This document shows, in pieces, positions 34,434 through 42,633 of a DNA stretch of 64,000 bases. The position numbers and the translations under genes are program-made. Below the pieces are notes generated by a model. The model did not search any database. It was given only the letters and a program-made list of their open reading frames with translations, and had not been told where the DNA came from. The DNA lies in NCBI RefSeq assembly GCF_014645495.1, contig NZ_BMLV01000001.1, positions 355,996 to 419,995 on the forward strand, given 5' to 3'. Source of the DNA: Cloacibacterium rupense (GTDB taxonomy: Bacteria > Bacteroidota > Bacteroidia > Flavobacteriales > Weeksellaceae). Within the stretch, counting starts at the first letter, position 1. Each line of letters starts with the position of its first letter.

Positions 34434-37157
34434 TTAATTCCATTTTTCGTGAATCTTCTCCGTAAAAGGAATTTCAGGATTCAGAATTTCTAAAATTAAA
34501 TTTCGGATAGATTGTAGCGCATCTTCTAGATTTCCGTCTTTTATTTCTACGTTTTGCACGCCATTTTTCACTTCTGCAAAACTCCAAATTCCAGTTTCTA
34601 TATCGAACTCTTTAAATTCTGACATATTTTCTACACAATATTGATAAATGCACAGTTGAAGCGCTTGCTTATATTTATCATTAAAGAAAAGAGTTTCTTT
34701 TCGGTCTTCTTTTACACTGATTCTTAAATCTTTAGCTTTTGCTGTTTTGTAATCTATAATTCTAAGATTTCCGTTGAGCAAATCTACTCTATCTATAAAA
34801 CCGTAAAAAGTAACAAAGTCCGTTTTTTCTTCATTAAGGTAGAATTTTATATCCTCAATTTTTCTTTCTAAGCCAATAATTTCTAGAGAATTGCCTTGTT
34901 TTAATAAATTCAAATCATATTCTAGAACACTTTCCACTACCCTTTTTGCAATTTGTTTGTGCACGAAATTCATTCCTTTTTGGTAGAATTCTGGTTGATG
35001 TTTTAGCTTTTCTATGGAGTAATTAATAGCTTCGTCTATTTGTTGAATTAAATTTTCTAAATCACTGCTTATTAGTTTTTTACCAATTATTTTTCCGTAT
35101 AAATATTCTAAAGCATAATGTACTAAAGTTCCGTAATTTCTCTGAGAAAGTTCTTCTTCAATTTCTACAGATTCTTTGGCTGCCAAAACTTTTTCTAAGT
35201 AAAAATCTATAGGATTATAGAGATAAGAGACCAAATGAGAAGCCGAAACTCTCTCTTTCCATTCTTCTAATTTTTCTAAAACAGCAGTTGTTTTTTTAAT
35301 GGTTATTGGTTCCTGATTGATGGGTTCTGAAGTATTTTCTATAATAATATGCTCAATGTTATGGTGAGATTCCATTTCAATTTGAGTAATGAATCTTGTT
35401 TTTTCACCAGTGTTTACGCCAGAACCTAAAGCGTTGTAAAGCAAATAGATGTTTTCTGCATTTTGTAGAAATCGGTAAAAATGATACGCATAAATTCCGT
35501 CATTTTCTAAAAAAGTATGCAGATTAAATTGTTTCCTTACATCAAACGGAAGATAGGTATTTTGCGAATTTCCAAGAGGCAGTTTTCCTTCGTTGGCAGA
35601 AAGCAAAATAACGTTTTTGAAATTCAAAAGTCGGGTTTCTAAAAGTCCCATTAATTGTAAACCTTCCAAAGGTTCTCCTACAAAATCTATAGTTTCAGAA
35701 TTAATGAGTTGATTGATGAGAACCTCTAAAGTCTCTATTTTTACATCGTAATGATGTGGTTCTAATTGGTTTTTGAGAATGATAAAGTTCTTTTCGAAAT
35801 GAGAGATGTTTTCGTATTGCACATCATCTATTTCTCTGTATTTTAGTTCTTTGCAGAATTTAATTAAAGTATCTAATAAATCTTTTGAATTTTGTTTTTT
35901 GAATAAATTATAAAAAGAAATTCCGCCCAAAAGTTCATCTAATTGCTTCTTAGAAAGATAAACCATATTTCTTTCTTCTAATGCAGAAACAAAATTTTTG
36001 AGCAATTTTTCGTCTTCTTGATTTTTGGGTAATTCTTCTAAAATCGGCAAAACATCATTGTAATAATAAGACGAAGAATTTTTTTCTAATTGTTTTTGAA
36101 GGTTAAAAAGCTTCTTCATCGCATTAGAAAATGCTAGGTTTTTCAACGGAAATCCCATCGTAATATTCAACTTATCTGTAGAAGAAAGTGAGTCTAAAGT
36201 GGCGGGAAGCAGGTTTTCGTCAAGTAAAACTACCGCAGTTTCTTCTGTAGAGACGCGATTAATCGCGTCAGCTTGTTGGTTTTCAGAATTAATTTCTTTT
36301 AAAATTTCTGGTAGAACTTTCGTTTGAGCTATATTTCCCGAAACTTCGTAAACTTTAATATTTTTAGGTTCAGAAAACTCGTTTTCAATCCAATTAAAAC
36401 TTCTAGATTCATTAAATTCTTTCCAAGTTTTGTATTCTCTCAGAAATTTGCCAGCTTCTTGCCTTTCATCTTTAAAATAATATTCATCTCCTTGAAAATA
36501 AACGTCCGCTTTATCCCATTGCAAAAAGGTTTTAACTAATTTTTCTTCTACTGGAGTGAAGGCATTAAAACCAACGAATACTACTCTATTTTTAGAGTTT
36601 TTACAAAATTTTTCAAGATTTTTTTCTGCAATTTCGTGAAGCATTCCTGCAGTTGCCAGATTTTGTTCGTTTAATTTTTCTTCTAATTTCGGGAGGAAAA
36701 CATTCATTTTTCGCCAAAAATTGAGGTTTTTTCGTCTTGCTCCATCTTCGTCGCCTAGATTTTCTCCCCAATTTTTGATGCGTTCTTCAGCCAACATCCA
36801 TTCTAGAATTTCTTTGTCATTCCCGTGGAATTTTTTCATATCGTCCCAATCTTTTTGCACCGTTGGAAACCACTTTAGAAATCCAGACAAATCTTCGTCA
36901 TTATAAATTTCTGAGTAAGTTTGGTAGGCAATTAACCAAAGCGCAATTCCTTTAATTTCTTGCTTGTCTGCAATAATTTTAAGATATTCGTCTATGGTAA
37001 AGAATTCGGGTAAAATACCGTTGTAATTTTTTTCTTTTAGAATTTCTTTGATAAAGATCACGGGTCTTTTCCCAGGAATTACAAATGAAAATCCCGATAA
37101 ATCATTTGATTTTTCGAGTGTTTCTCTAATTACTTTTTGTAAAAATTTTTGTCTCAA
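34434..37157 (-). CDS. AddB/RecB-like PD-(D/E)XK nuclease family protein
   Basis: A 907-residue protein, probably the AddB subunit of a helicase-nuclease for double-strand break processing. The N-terminus (RQKFLQKVIRETLEK, FSFVIPGKRPVIF) fits an inactivated UvrD-like fold. The C-terminal nuclease region has LVHYALEYLYGKI and FYGFIDRVDLLNGNLRIIDY followed by TAK, the D-x(n)-DYKT-type PD-(D/E)XK core. No AddA is adjacent. A GACGCGAT palindrome inside the gene adds the residues ADAINRVST near 297, an apparent insertion. It ends a minus-strand run with rsmG, a lipoprotein and a DUF922 gene. Confidence 0.85.
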   Translation of the reverse strand: MRQKFLQKVIRETLEKSNDLSGFSFVIPGKRPVIFIKEILKEKNYNGILPEFFTIDEYLKIIADKQEIKGIALWLIAYQTYSEIYNDEDLSGFLKWFPTVQKDWDDMKKFHGNDKEILEWMLAEERIKNWGENLGDEDGARRKNLNFWRKMNVFLPKLEEKLNEQNLATAGMLHEIAEKNLEKFCKNSKNRVVFVGFNAFTPVEEKLVKTFLQWDKADVYFQGDEYYFKDERQEAGKFLREYKTWKEFNESRSFNWIENEFSEPKNIKVYEVSGNIAQTKVLPEILKEINSENQQADAINRVSTEETAVVLLDENLLPATLDSLSSTDKLNITMGFPLKNLAFSNAMKKLFNLQKQLEKNSSSYYYNDVLPILEELPKNQEDEKLLKNFVSALEERNMVYLSKKQLDELLGGISFYNLFKKQNSKDLLDTLIKFCKELKYREIDDVQYENISHFEKNFIILKNQLEPHHYDVKIETLEVLINQLINSETIDFVGEPLEGLQLMGLLETRLLNFKNVILLSANEGKLPLGNSQNTYLPFDVRKQFNLHTFLENDGIYAYHFYRFLQNAENIYLLYNALGSGVNTGEKTRFITQIEMESHHNIEHIIIENTSEPINQEPITIKKTTAVLEKLEEWKERVSASHLVSYLYNPIDFYLEKVLAAKESVEIEEELSQRNYGTLVHYALEYLYGKIIGKKLISSDLENLIQQIDEAINYSIEKLKHQPEFYQKGMNFVHKQIAKRVVESVLEYDLNLLKQGNSLEIIGLERKIEDIKFYLNEEKTDFVTFYGFIDRVDLLNGNLRIIDYKTAKAKDLRISVKEDRKETLFFNDKYKQALQLCIYQYCVENMSEFKEFDIETGIWSFAEVKNGVQNVEIKDGNLEDALQSIRNLILEILNPEIPFTEKIHEKWN
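36252..36269. repeat. 18-bp perfect palindrome inside the AddB-like gene
   Basis: GACGCGATTAATCGCGTC is its own complement and lies wholly within the coding sequence, extended on one side by GTAGA. A sister copy with TTTA at the centre forms the terminator at 31164-31181. In the protein it contributes in-frame residues around DAINRV. Confidence 0.9.
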
Positions 37158-37160
37158 GGT

Positions 37161-37697
37161 TTAGTTTTTGAAGGCTTCTAGTTTTTTGAGTTGGCTTTTA
37201 ATTTCGACTTCTAATTCATTTTGTTTTGCAGCATCTGTTCCACGTTTTGTAATTTTGTCATAATAATCTTGATAATCTAAAAATTCACCATAAAGCATTT
37301 GATAAATCAATTTGAATTTGAACTGATAATCTTTCTCTGTTTTTACATTTTCTTTGAATTCTTTTCTTAGTTTTCTTGCGTATAATTCAGCTATATCAAA
37401 ATGCCCTTGTTCGTGATTGATTTTTAAATTTTTAGTTTTAAAAGGATGTTTCCAAGATTTACTTGGGTCAAAAGTAGCATCTATTTTTATTAAAAGTCTA
37501 TTGTATGTTTTGTCTTTATAGGCTGTATATTTCAAACCACAAGACGAATAACTAACAACTGTAGTGTCAGCTTTCATCGAATTTTGAGAAGATTTGAAAT
37601 GACTCCAATTTAATTTAAAATTTTCAGACCAAACAATTTTTTGAGAAAAAACTATTGAGATTTGAAAAATGAAGACAATGGTAATTAGCTTCCTCAT
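37161..37697 (-). CDS. DUF922-type secreted zincin-like protein
   Basis: A 178-residue protein with a signal peptide (KLITIVFIFQISIVFS). KINHEQGHFDIAELYARKL contains an HExxH-like HEQGH motif plus a downstream Glu, as in the DUF922 family, which are predicted zinc proteases. The N-terminal LNWSHFKSSQNS and SYSSCGLKYTAY segments are also typical of that family. A Lys/Glu-rich helix closes the protein. It starts at the lipoprotein stop codon and ends 4 bases before the AddB-like start, so it is tightly embedded in the rsmG run. Activity is untested as far as I know. Confidence 0.75.
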   Translation of the reverse strand: MRKLITIVFIFQISIVFSQKIVWSENFKLNWSHFKSSQNSMKADTTVVSYSSCGLKYTAYKDKTYNRLLIKIDATFDPSKSWKHPFKTKNLKINHEQGHFDIAELYARKLRKEFKENVKTEKDYQFKFKLIYQMLYGEFLDYQDYYDKITKRGTDAAKQNELEVEIKSQLKKLEAFKN

Positions 37698-38120
37698 CTA
37701 TTTAACAACAATGGTTTTTTCTATCCAAACATTATTGTTGTTGGCGTCTTTTCCGTTCCAAAATTTAAAAGTGTAAGTTCCTCTAGCCTCTGGTCTGAAA
37801 TTAAATCCGTTTGCTTCTACTCTAGTTGCTTGGGTGCAAGTTGCATTTTTTAGTTTATAAGCGTACGTAGTAACGTATCTATCAAAGTTATCTCTTTCAT
37901 AATCATAATCATAAAAGCCTGTGCAACCGTCAGGATAAGTAGAATATGTTTTGATGGTTTGTACTGTAAAGACGTCCATTTCTGTTTGTGCAATTTTCAC
38001 ACTGTCAATTTTAAAAGCAGAAATACTTTCTATTTCATCGTAATCATCTCTGCTATCACAAGAGTAGATTCCTAGAAAAATGGGTAAAACAAATAAACTG
38101 ATTTTGATTAAATTCTTCAT
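37698..38120 (-). CDS. Small lipoprotein of unknown function
   Basis: Not recognised. Start set at 38120 (MKNLIKISLFVLPIFLGIYS), giving 140 residues; a longer frame would overlap rsmG. The signal peptide ends in the lipobox-like GIYSC, predicting lipidation at Cys21, followed by the acidic tether DSRDDYDEIE. The mature domain is beta-rich with Tyr/Asp-rich DYDYERDNFD and one Cys-x-n-Cys pair (DGCTGFYDYD, NATCTQATR) that could form a disulfide. It lies between rsmG and the DUF922 gene with 10-base and 0-base spacing. Confidence 0.7.
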   Translation of the reverse strand: MKNLIKISLFVLPIFLGIYSCDSRDDYDEIESISAFKIDSVKIAQTEMDVFTVQTIKTYSTYPDGCTGFYDYDYERDNFDRYVTTYAYKLKNATCTQATRVEANGFNFRPEARGTYTFKFWNGKDANNNNVWIEKTIVVK

Positions 38121-38130
38121 ATTCAACGCA

Positions 38131-38766
38131 TTAATTATTAAAGTTACCTTTTGATAAATATACAACTTTTTTGGTGTCAAAAAATTCTTCTTCGAAGTGA
38201 TTTTTAAGGTTGAAAATTTCACATTTTATTCCAGCTAATTCTTCTCCCAAATCACCACCTTTTAAGTATAAAACACCATTGTGTTTTGGGTTAAATTGTT
38301 CTTTTTCGAATTTTCCTTTTAACCAAAGCAAAAAAACAGGCATTTGTGTAACAGCCCTACTCACTACAAAATGGAATTTATCTTTGATTTTTTCGGCTCT
38401 TTCGTGGTATGCTTTAACATTTTTAAGGCCTAAGCTTTCGGCTACACCTTTTACTACTGTAATTTTTTTGCCAATAGAATCTACCAACGTGAATTCTACA
38501 TTAGGAAACAAAATAGCCAAAGGAATTCCCGGAAAACCGCCTCCAGTGCCTATATCTAGCACTTTGGTTCCGTCTGCAAAATCCATAATTTTTGCAATTC
38601 CTAAAGAATGCAGTACGTGTCTTTCGTAAAATTCATCAATATCTTTTCTAGAAATCACATTGATCTTTTCATTCCATTCTTTGTATAGACTTTCAAGTTG
38701 TTTAAATTGAGTTTCTTGCTCTTCTGATAAATTAGGGAAATATTTATTTATTAATTGAATTGACAT
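38131..38766 (-). CDS. rsmG: 16S rRNA (guanine-N7) methyltransferase RsmG
   Basis: Methylates G527 (E. coli numbering) of 16S rRNA. The start at 38766 (MSIQLINKYFPNLSEEQ) gives 211 residues, the family norm. Conserved blocks are EWNEKINVISRKDIDEFYER with HVLHSL, the SAM-binding VLDIGTGGGFPGIPLAI, VDSIGKKI, and FVVSRAV. In this family GTGGGFPG is near-diagnostic. The -7 box TAATTTTG (minus strand) lies at 38782-38789. It is first in a run leading to the AddB-like gene and divergent from the aminotransferase gene. Confidence 0.96.
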   Translation of the reverse strand: MSIQLINKYFPNLSEEQETQFKQLESLYKEWNEKINVISRKDIDEFYERHVLHSLGIAKIMDFADGTKVLDIGTGGGFPGIPLAILFPNVEFTLVDSIGKKITVVKGVAESLGLKNVKAYHERAEKIKDKFHFVVSRAVTQMPVFLLWLKGKFEKEQFNPKHNGVLYLKGGDLGEELAGIKCEIFNLKNHFEEEFFDTKKVVYLSKGNFNN

Positions 38767-38781
38767 TTTATAAATTTTCTG

Positions 38782-38789
38782 CAAAATTA
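38782..38789 (-). promoter_or_regulatory. Promoter box of rsmG
   Basis: Reads TAATTTTG on the minus strand, 15 bases upstream of the rsmG start at 38766. Together with 38834-38841 it forms a divergent promoter pair in an 88-base spacer. Confidence 0.55.
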
Positions 38790-38833
38790 AGGATTTTCAG
38801 ATAGTTTTCTTTAGAAAATTTAGTTAAATTACG

Positions 38834-38841
38834 TATATTTG
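38834..38841 (+). promoter_or_regulatory. Promoter box of the aspartate aminotransferase gene
   Basis: TATATTTG, full match to TAnnTTTG, 13 bases before the ATG at 38855; the transcript would have a very short leader. Confidence 0.55.
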
Positions 38842-38854
38842 TGCCAATTAAACA

Positions 38855-40054
38855 ATGAATATGAGTAGAGTTTCAGACAGATTAAACAGATTGAGTTATT
38901 CTCAGACCTTTGTAATGAGTAACAAAGCGAGAGATATGAAAGCCGCAGGAATAGATGTAATTTCACTTACACTAGGAGAACCAGATTTTGATGTACCAGA
39001 CAATATAAAAAAGGCAGCGTTTGATGCAATTAATGAAAATTATAGCCATTATTCTCCTGTTCCAGGTTTTTTAGAATTAAGAAAAGCTATTGTAAATAAA
39101 CTTAAACGTGATAATAATCTAGAGTACAAGCCTACTCAAATTTGTGTAGCAAATGGTGCTAAACAAAATATATTCAATGTTTTGGCTGCATTGGTAAATG
39201 AAGGAGACGAAGTGATTTTGCCAGCTCCATATTGGGTTTCTTATGATGAAATGGTAAAAATCAATGGTGGTGTTTCTGTTTTTATCGAAACCAATATTGA
39301 TACTGAATTTAAGATGACAGCAGAGCAATTAGAAGCTGCCATCACCCCGAAAACAAAGGCGGTATTGTATAGTTCGCCTTGTAATCCATCAGGTAGTTAT
39401 TATACTAGAGAAGAGTTAGAAAAAATTGCAAATGTGATGGCAAAATATCCAGATGTGGTAATTATTTCTGATGAAATCTATGAATTTATTAATTATGATG
39501 GTGAGCACGTTTCAATTGCAGAATTTCCTCAAGTTTTTAATCAAACTGCTGTAATAAATGGAATGTCAAAAGCTTTCGCGATGACTGGTTGGAGAATTGG
39601 TTATTCAGCTTGCCCACAATGGTTGGCAGATGCATGTGATAAGTTGCAAGGTCAGGTTACCAGTGGTGCCAATACAGTTGCTCAAAGAGCTTCTATTGTA
39701 GGATTAGAAACTGACCCGAAAGATTATTATTATATGGTAGAAAGTTTCGAAAAACGTAGAAATTTAGTCTATGAATTATTAAAAGAAGTACCAGGTTTCA
39801 AAGTAAATTTACCAAAAGCCGCTTTCTATTTCTTCCCAGACATTTCTTATTACTTAGGAAAAACAATGGATGGAGTAGAAATTAAAGATTCTGATGATTT
39901 TGCAATGTTTTTATTAGAAAAAGCTCATGTAGCATCTGTAGGAGGTGTGAGTTTCGGAGATAAAAACTGTATTAGATTTTCTTATGCAGCCTCAGAAGCT
40001 GAACTAAGAGAAGCAATGAGAAGAATTAAAGAATTATTAGAAAAATTTCAATAA
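38855..40054 (+). CDS. Class I aspartate/aromatic aminotransferase
   Basis: PLP aminotransferase of 399 residues (a second ATG at 38861 is equally possible). Family blocks: TLGEPDFDVPDNI, YSPVPGFLELRKAI, PAPYWVSYDEMV, SSPCNPSGSYYTREEL, ISDEIYEFINYDGEH, and the PLP lysine in INGMSKAFAMTGWRIGYSA. This is the subgroup Ib aspartate aminotransferase pattern, typically transferring between aspartate or other amino acids and 2-oxoglutarate. Stand-alone gene with its own promoter box and terminator. Confidence 0.93.
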   Translation: MNMSRVSDRLNRLSYSQTFVMSNKARDMKAAGIDVISLTLGEPDFDVPDNIKKAAFDAINENYSHYSPVPGFLELRKAIVNKLKRDNNLEYKPTQICVANGAKQNIFNVLAALVNEGDEVILPAPYWVSYDEMVKINGGVSVFIETNIDTEFKMTAEQLEAAITPKTKAVLYSSPCNPSGSYYTREELEKIANVMAKYPDVVIISDEIYEFINYDGEHVSIAEFPQVFNQTAVINGMSKAFAMTGWRIGYSACPQWLADACDKLQGQVTSGANTVAQRASIVGLETDPKDYYYMVESFEKRRNLVYELLKEVPGFKVNLPKAAFYFFPDISYYLGKTMDGVEIKDSDDFAMFLLEKAHVASVGGVSFGDKNCIRFSYAASEAELREAMRRIKELLEKFQ

Positions 40055-40076
40055 TTATTGAATTTTAGAATGATAA

Positions 40077-40110
40077 AAAAGAACCTTTAGCAATGCTGAG
40101 GGTTCTTTTT
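40077..40110 (+). terminator. Terminator of the aspartate aminotransferase gene
   Basis: AAAAGAACC (40077-40085) pairs with GGTTCTTTT (40101-40109), with an AGCAATGCT inner stem, followed by T residues. Confidence 0.82.
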
Positions 40111-40166
40111 ATTATTAATAGATATAATATATCGCATATTTCTTTCAAAAATTTATATTTTTTGTA

Positions 40167-40174
40167 ATTTTGCA
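40167..40174 (+). promoter_or_regulatory. Promoter box of the peroxiredoxin gene
   Basis: TAATTTTG matches the -7 consensus and lies 25 bases before the ATG at 40200. Confidence 0.55.
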
Positions 40175-40199
40175 CCGGTTAAATTTTAAAGTAAGTAAT

Positions 40200-40832
40200 A
40201 TGGCATTGGTAGGAAAAAAATTCCCAAACGTAACAGTAGACGCAATCTCAAAATCAGGAGAAAACTTAAGAATCAATATTTTAGACGAAGCAATTAACAA
40301 TCAAACCAAAGTTCTTTTATTTTGGTATCCAAAAGATTTTACATTTGTTTGTCCAACAGAATTGCACGCTTTTCAAGCAGCATTAGAAGAATTTAAAAAA
40401 AGAAATACTATCGTAATAGGAGCTTCTTGTGATACTAACGAAGTGCACTTTGCTTGGTTAAATACTCCTAAAAATCAAGGAGGCATAGAAGGAGTTTCTT
40501 ATCCCCTTTTAGCAGATACACACAGACAATTAGCAAATATCTTGGGAATTGTAGATCAAGATTTTGAATATGATGATGAAGGTAATGAAGCATTTACAGG
40601 TTCTAATGTAACTTATAGAGCTACTTATCTAATTGATGAAGAAGGAAAAATTTTCCACGAAAGTGTAAATGATATGCCACTTGGAAGAAATGTAGACGAA
40701 TATTTAAGACTAATAGATGCTTACACTCACGTGCAAAAATACGGAGAAGTTTGCCCTGCCAATTGGCAAGAAGGTAAAGCTGCTATGCATGCAGATAGAA
40801 GTAGTACTGCTGCATATTTAAGTAATAATTAA
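40200..40832 (+). CDS. 2-Cys peroxiredoxin (AhpC/Prx1 type)
   Basis: Thiol peroxidase reducing H2O2, organic peroxides or peroxynitrite. The ATG at 40200 is chosen because the upstream in-frame TTG/ATG options contain the promoter box; this gives 210 residues. The peroxidatic Cys51 lies in FTFVCPTELHAF, with the conserved Arg in VTYRATYLID, and the resolving Cys near 185 in GEVCPANWQEGKAAM. It forms a single-gene unit with a -7 box upstream and a terminator downstream. The reductase partner (AhpF or thioredoxin) is not in this window. Confidence 0.94.
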   Translation: MALVGKKFPNVTVDAISKSGENLRINILDEAINNQTKVLLFWYPKDFTFVCPTELHAFQAALEEFKKRNTIVIGASCDTNEVHFAWLNTPKNQGGIEGVSYPLLADTHRQLANILGIVDQDFEYDDEGNEAFTGSNVTYRATYLIDEEGKIFHESVNDMPLGRNVDEYLRLIDAYTHVQKYGEVCPANWQEGKAAMHADRSSTAAYLSNN

Positions 40833-40852
40833 TTTATTTATAAATTACAATT

Positions 40853-40879
40853 AAGCAGAACTTTGGTTCTGCTTTTTTT
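40853..40879 (+). terminator. Terminator of the peroxiredoxin gene
   Basis: AAGCAGAAC (40853-40861) and GTTCTGCTT (40866-40874) with a TTTG loop and a following T run. Confidence 0.85.
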
Positions 40880-40881
40880 AT

Positions 40882-40889
40882 TAAATTTG
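40882..40889 (+). promoter_or_regulatory. Promoter box of mgsA
   Basis: TAAATTTG, 13 bases before the original mgsA ATG at 40903. Its survival suggests the broken gene is still transcribed. Confidence 0.5.
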
Positions 40890-40902
40890 GTTAAAATTTA
40901 AA

Positions 40903-41364
40903 ATGAATACAAGAGTTTTAAAAGCTAAAAAAAACATTTCTTTGGTTGCCCACGATCACAAAAAAGATTAATTATTGAGTTGGGTGAAAAAGCATAAAGA
41001 TATACTTTCTCAGCATCAATTAATAGCAACAGGAACTACTGGGAAATTAATTTCAGATTTTCTAGGTGTCAATGTAAAAAGAGTAATGAGTGGGCCACTT
41101 GGTGGTGACCAACAGTTGGGTTCTATGATTGCAGAGGGCGAAATAGATATTGTAATTTTCTTTTGGGATCCTATGGAAGCACAGCCACATGATAGTGACG
41201 TGAAGGCGCTTTTAAGACTTTGTGTCGTTTGGAATATCCCAATGGCTTGTGATGCTGCAACAGCAGATTTTATTATTTCTTCTCCCTTTATGCATTCAGA
41301 ATACGAGGCAGAAGTACCAGATTATACCAATTATCTCAACAGAAAAGTAGTGAAGGGAATATAA
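40903..41364 (+). pseudogene. mgsA: Methylglyoxal synthase gene with in-frame nonsense codon
   Basis: The gene reads from the ATG at 40903 as ARKHIALVAHDHCK-like KKNISLVAHDHKKD, then meets TAA at 40969-40971, and goes on in the same frame as LLSWVKKHKDILSQHQLIA through TGTTGKLIS, GPLGGDQQLGSMI, FFWDPMEAQPHDSDVKALLR to a normal end at 41364. MgsA converts dihydroxyacetone phosphate to methylglyoxal. A product restarted at the TTG at 40975 would lack the HDH segment, whose His and Asp (19 and 20 in E. coli MgsA) and nearby Lys help bind the substrate. The rest is intact and full length, so the lesion is a single codon. Recent inactivation or a base-call error. Confidence 0.88.
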
Positions 41365-41391
41365 CACACAATCTAGTATTTTGTTGGCTTT

Positions 41392-42054
41392 TTATTTAAA
41401 ATATTTTTCGATTTTTTGAGGTTCTAATTCAGAAAAGTTGGCAATGATTATTTTTGCTAAATCATATTTTTGCATTTTAGAGTGTTCACTTTTATAAGCT
41501 GCACAAAAAATACCAGCACGTTGTGCCGCCAAAATTCCGTTGGTAGAATCTTCAATCACAAGACAATTTTCGCTAGGCTCATCAGCTATTTCGGCAGCTT
41601 TTATGAAGATTTCGGGATTGGGTTTAGATTCCTCTAGGTCTGCCCCACTTATTTTACCCATAAAGTATTTACCAATATCAAATTTTTCAAAAACCCAATT
41701 GATGGTATTCATACTAGCAGACGATGCTAAAACTAATTTAATTCCATTTTCGTAGTAATTGATTATCAATTCTCTAACACCTGGAAGTAGATTAAAATCT
41801 GGGTCTGTATCAAAAAAATGTTTAAAATATTTTCTTTTTAGAGCTGTAATTTCCTCAGAAGTAACCTCTAATTGGTACTCTTCTTTAATCATGCTCGTCG
41901 CTTTTTTGGTGGAAGTTCCGGTAAGAGAGGTGTAAAATTCTTCTGAAACACTGATATTTAAATCTTCGAAAGTTTGAAAATATGCTTTTCGGTGAAGAGG
42001 TTCCGTATCTACAATTACTCCATCCATATCAAAAAGTACGGCTTTTAAAGGCAT
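41392..42054 (-). CDS. HAD-superfamily phosphatase, beta-phosphoglucomutase-like
   Basis: A 220-residue HAD hydrolase with a helical (C1) cap. Motif I is FDMDGVIVDTEPLH with nucleophile Asp9 and acid/base Asp11; motif II is the Ser of LVLASSASMNT; the motif III Lys is in SKPNPEIF; motif IV is LVIEDSTNGILAA. The sequence resembles beta-phosphoglucomutase and sugar-phosphate phosphatases of the YfbT/GS1 type. A minus-strand -7 box lies at 42070-42077. Substrate not predictable from sequence. Confidence 0.9.
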   Translation of the reverse strand: MPLKAVLFDMDGVIVDTEPLHRKAYFQTFEDLNISVSEEFYTSLTGTSTKKATSMIKEEYQLEVTSEEITALKRKYFKHFFDTDPDFNLLPGVRELIINYYENGIKLVLASSASMNTINWVFEKFDIGKYFMGKISGADLEESKPNPEIFIKAAEIADEPSENCLVIEDSTNGILAAQRAGIFCAAYKSEHSKMQKYDLAKIIIANFSELEPQKIEKYFK

Positions 42055-42069
42055 AGTCTAAATTTTTTG

Positions 42070-42077
42070 CAAAAATA
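42070..42077 (-). promoter_or_regulatory. Promoter box of the HAD phosphatase gene
   Basis: Reads TATTTTTG on the minus strand, 15 bases before the start codon at 42054. Confidence 0.5.
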
Positions 42078-42110
42078 CGAATATTAAATTTAATTCGTTT
42101 TTGGTCAAAA

Positions 42111-42602
42111 TTAAACGCTTTTACTTCTTCTTTCCATTAAGATAATATCTCGCCAAACGCCGTTCATTTGGCCGATTTTTTCTCGATAACCTACAGTTCT
42201 GAAACCTAAAGCTTCGTGTACTTTTATACTGGCAATATTTTCTGGAAAAATTCCTGATTGTAGCATCCAAAAACCATTTTTTTCGCTTTCTATGATTAAT
42301 TTTTGAAGTAAAACTTTACCCAATCCTTTACCTTGAGCAGAATTGGTAATATAAATACTCACTTCTGCTACTCCACTGAAGCATTCTCTGTTGCTCACAG
42401 GTTTCAGAGCTGCCCATGCTACCACATTATTATTATCATCTTCTGCTACAAATCTACAGGTACTAAAATGGTTTTTATCCCAATATTCCCAAGTAGGAAC
42501 TTCTCTGTCAAAAGTTGCATTACCACCTGCAATTCCTTCTTCGAAAATTTGTAAAACCTGAGCTCCATCTTCTGGCAGCATTTCTCTTAATTCGTAGTTC
42601 AT
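42111..42602 (-). CDS. GNAT N-acetyltransferase, phosphinothricin-acetyltransferase-like
   Basis: Start taken at 42602 (MNYELREMLPEDGAQVLQIF), giving 163 residues; longer frames overlap the DUF421 gene and add no conserved sequence. The acetyl-CoA loop is in VSIYITNSAQGKGLGKVLLQ, with the following SIKVHEALGFRTVGYREKIG typical of the PAT/MnaT subgroup that acetylates small amines, methionine sulfone or phosphinothricin. NATFDREVPTWEYW is the usual N-terminal substrate block. Last gene of the run starting at uvrA, 31 bases after DUF421. Physiological substrate unknown. Confidence 0.88.
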   Translation of the reverse strand: MNYELREMLPEDGAQVLQIFEEGIAGGNATFDREVPTWEYWDKNHFSTCRFVAEDDNNNVVAWAALKPVSNRECFSGVAEVSIYITNSAQGKGLGKVLLQKLIIESEKNGFWMLQSGIFPENIASIKVHEALGFRTVGYREKIGQMNGVWRDIILMERRSKSV

Positions 42603-42633
42603 TTTTTTATGGTTGAAGAGTTTTACTAGAAAT

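Noticed and set aside
36241-36539. Reading frames on the plus strand opposite the AddB-like gene.
   Set aside because: They are rich in Phe, Ser and Ile with no start signal or motif and mirror the codon pattern of the minus-strand gene.
40969-40971. Programmed readthrough or recoding of TAA in mgsA, considered together with the TAA at 20549 in the protease gene.
   Set aside because: TAA is the ordinary stop codon of many intact genes here, no special hairpin or context follows either codon, and the protease gene has additional frameshifts. Simple loss of function or sequencing error is the better explanation.
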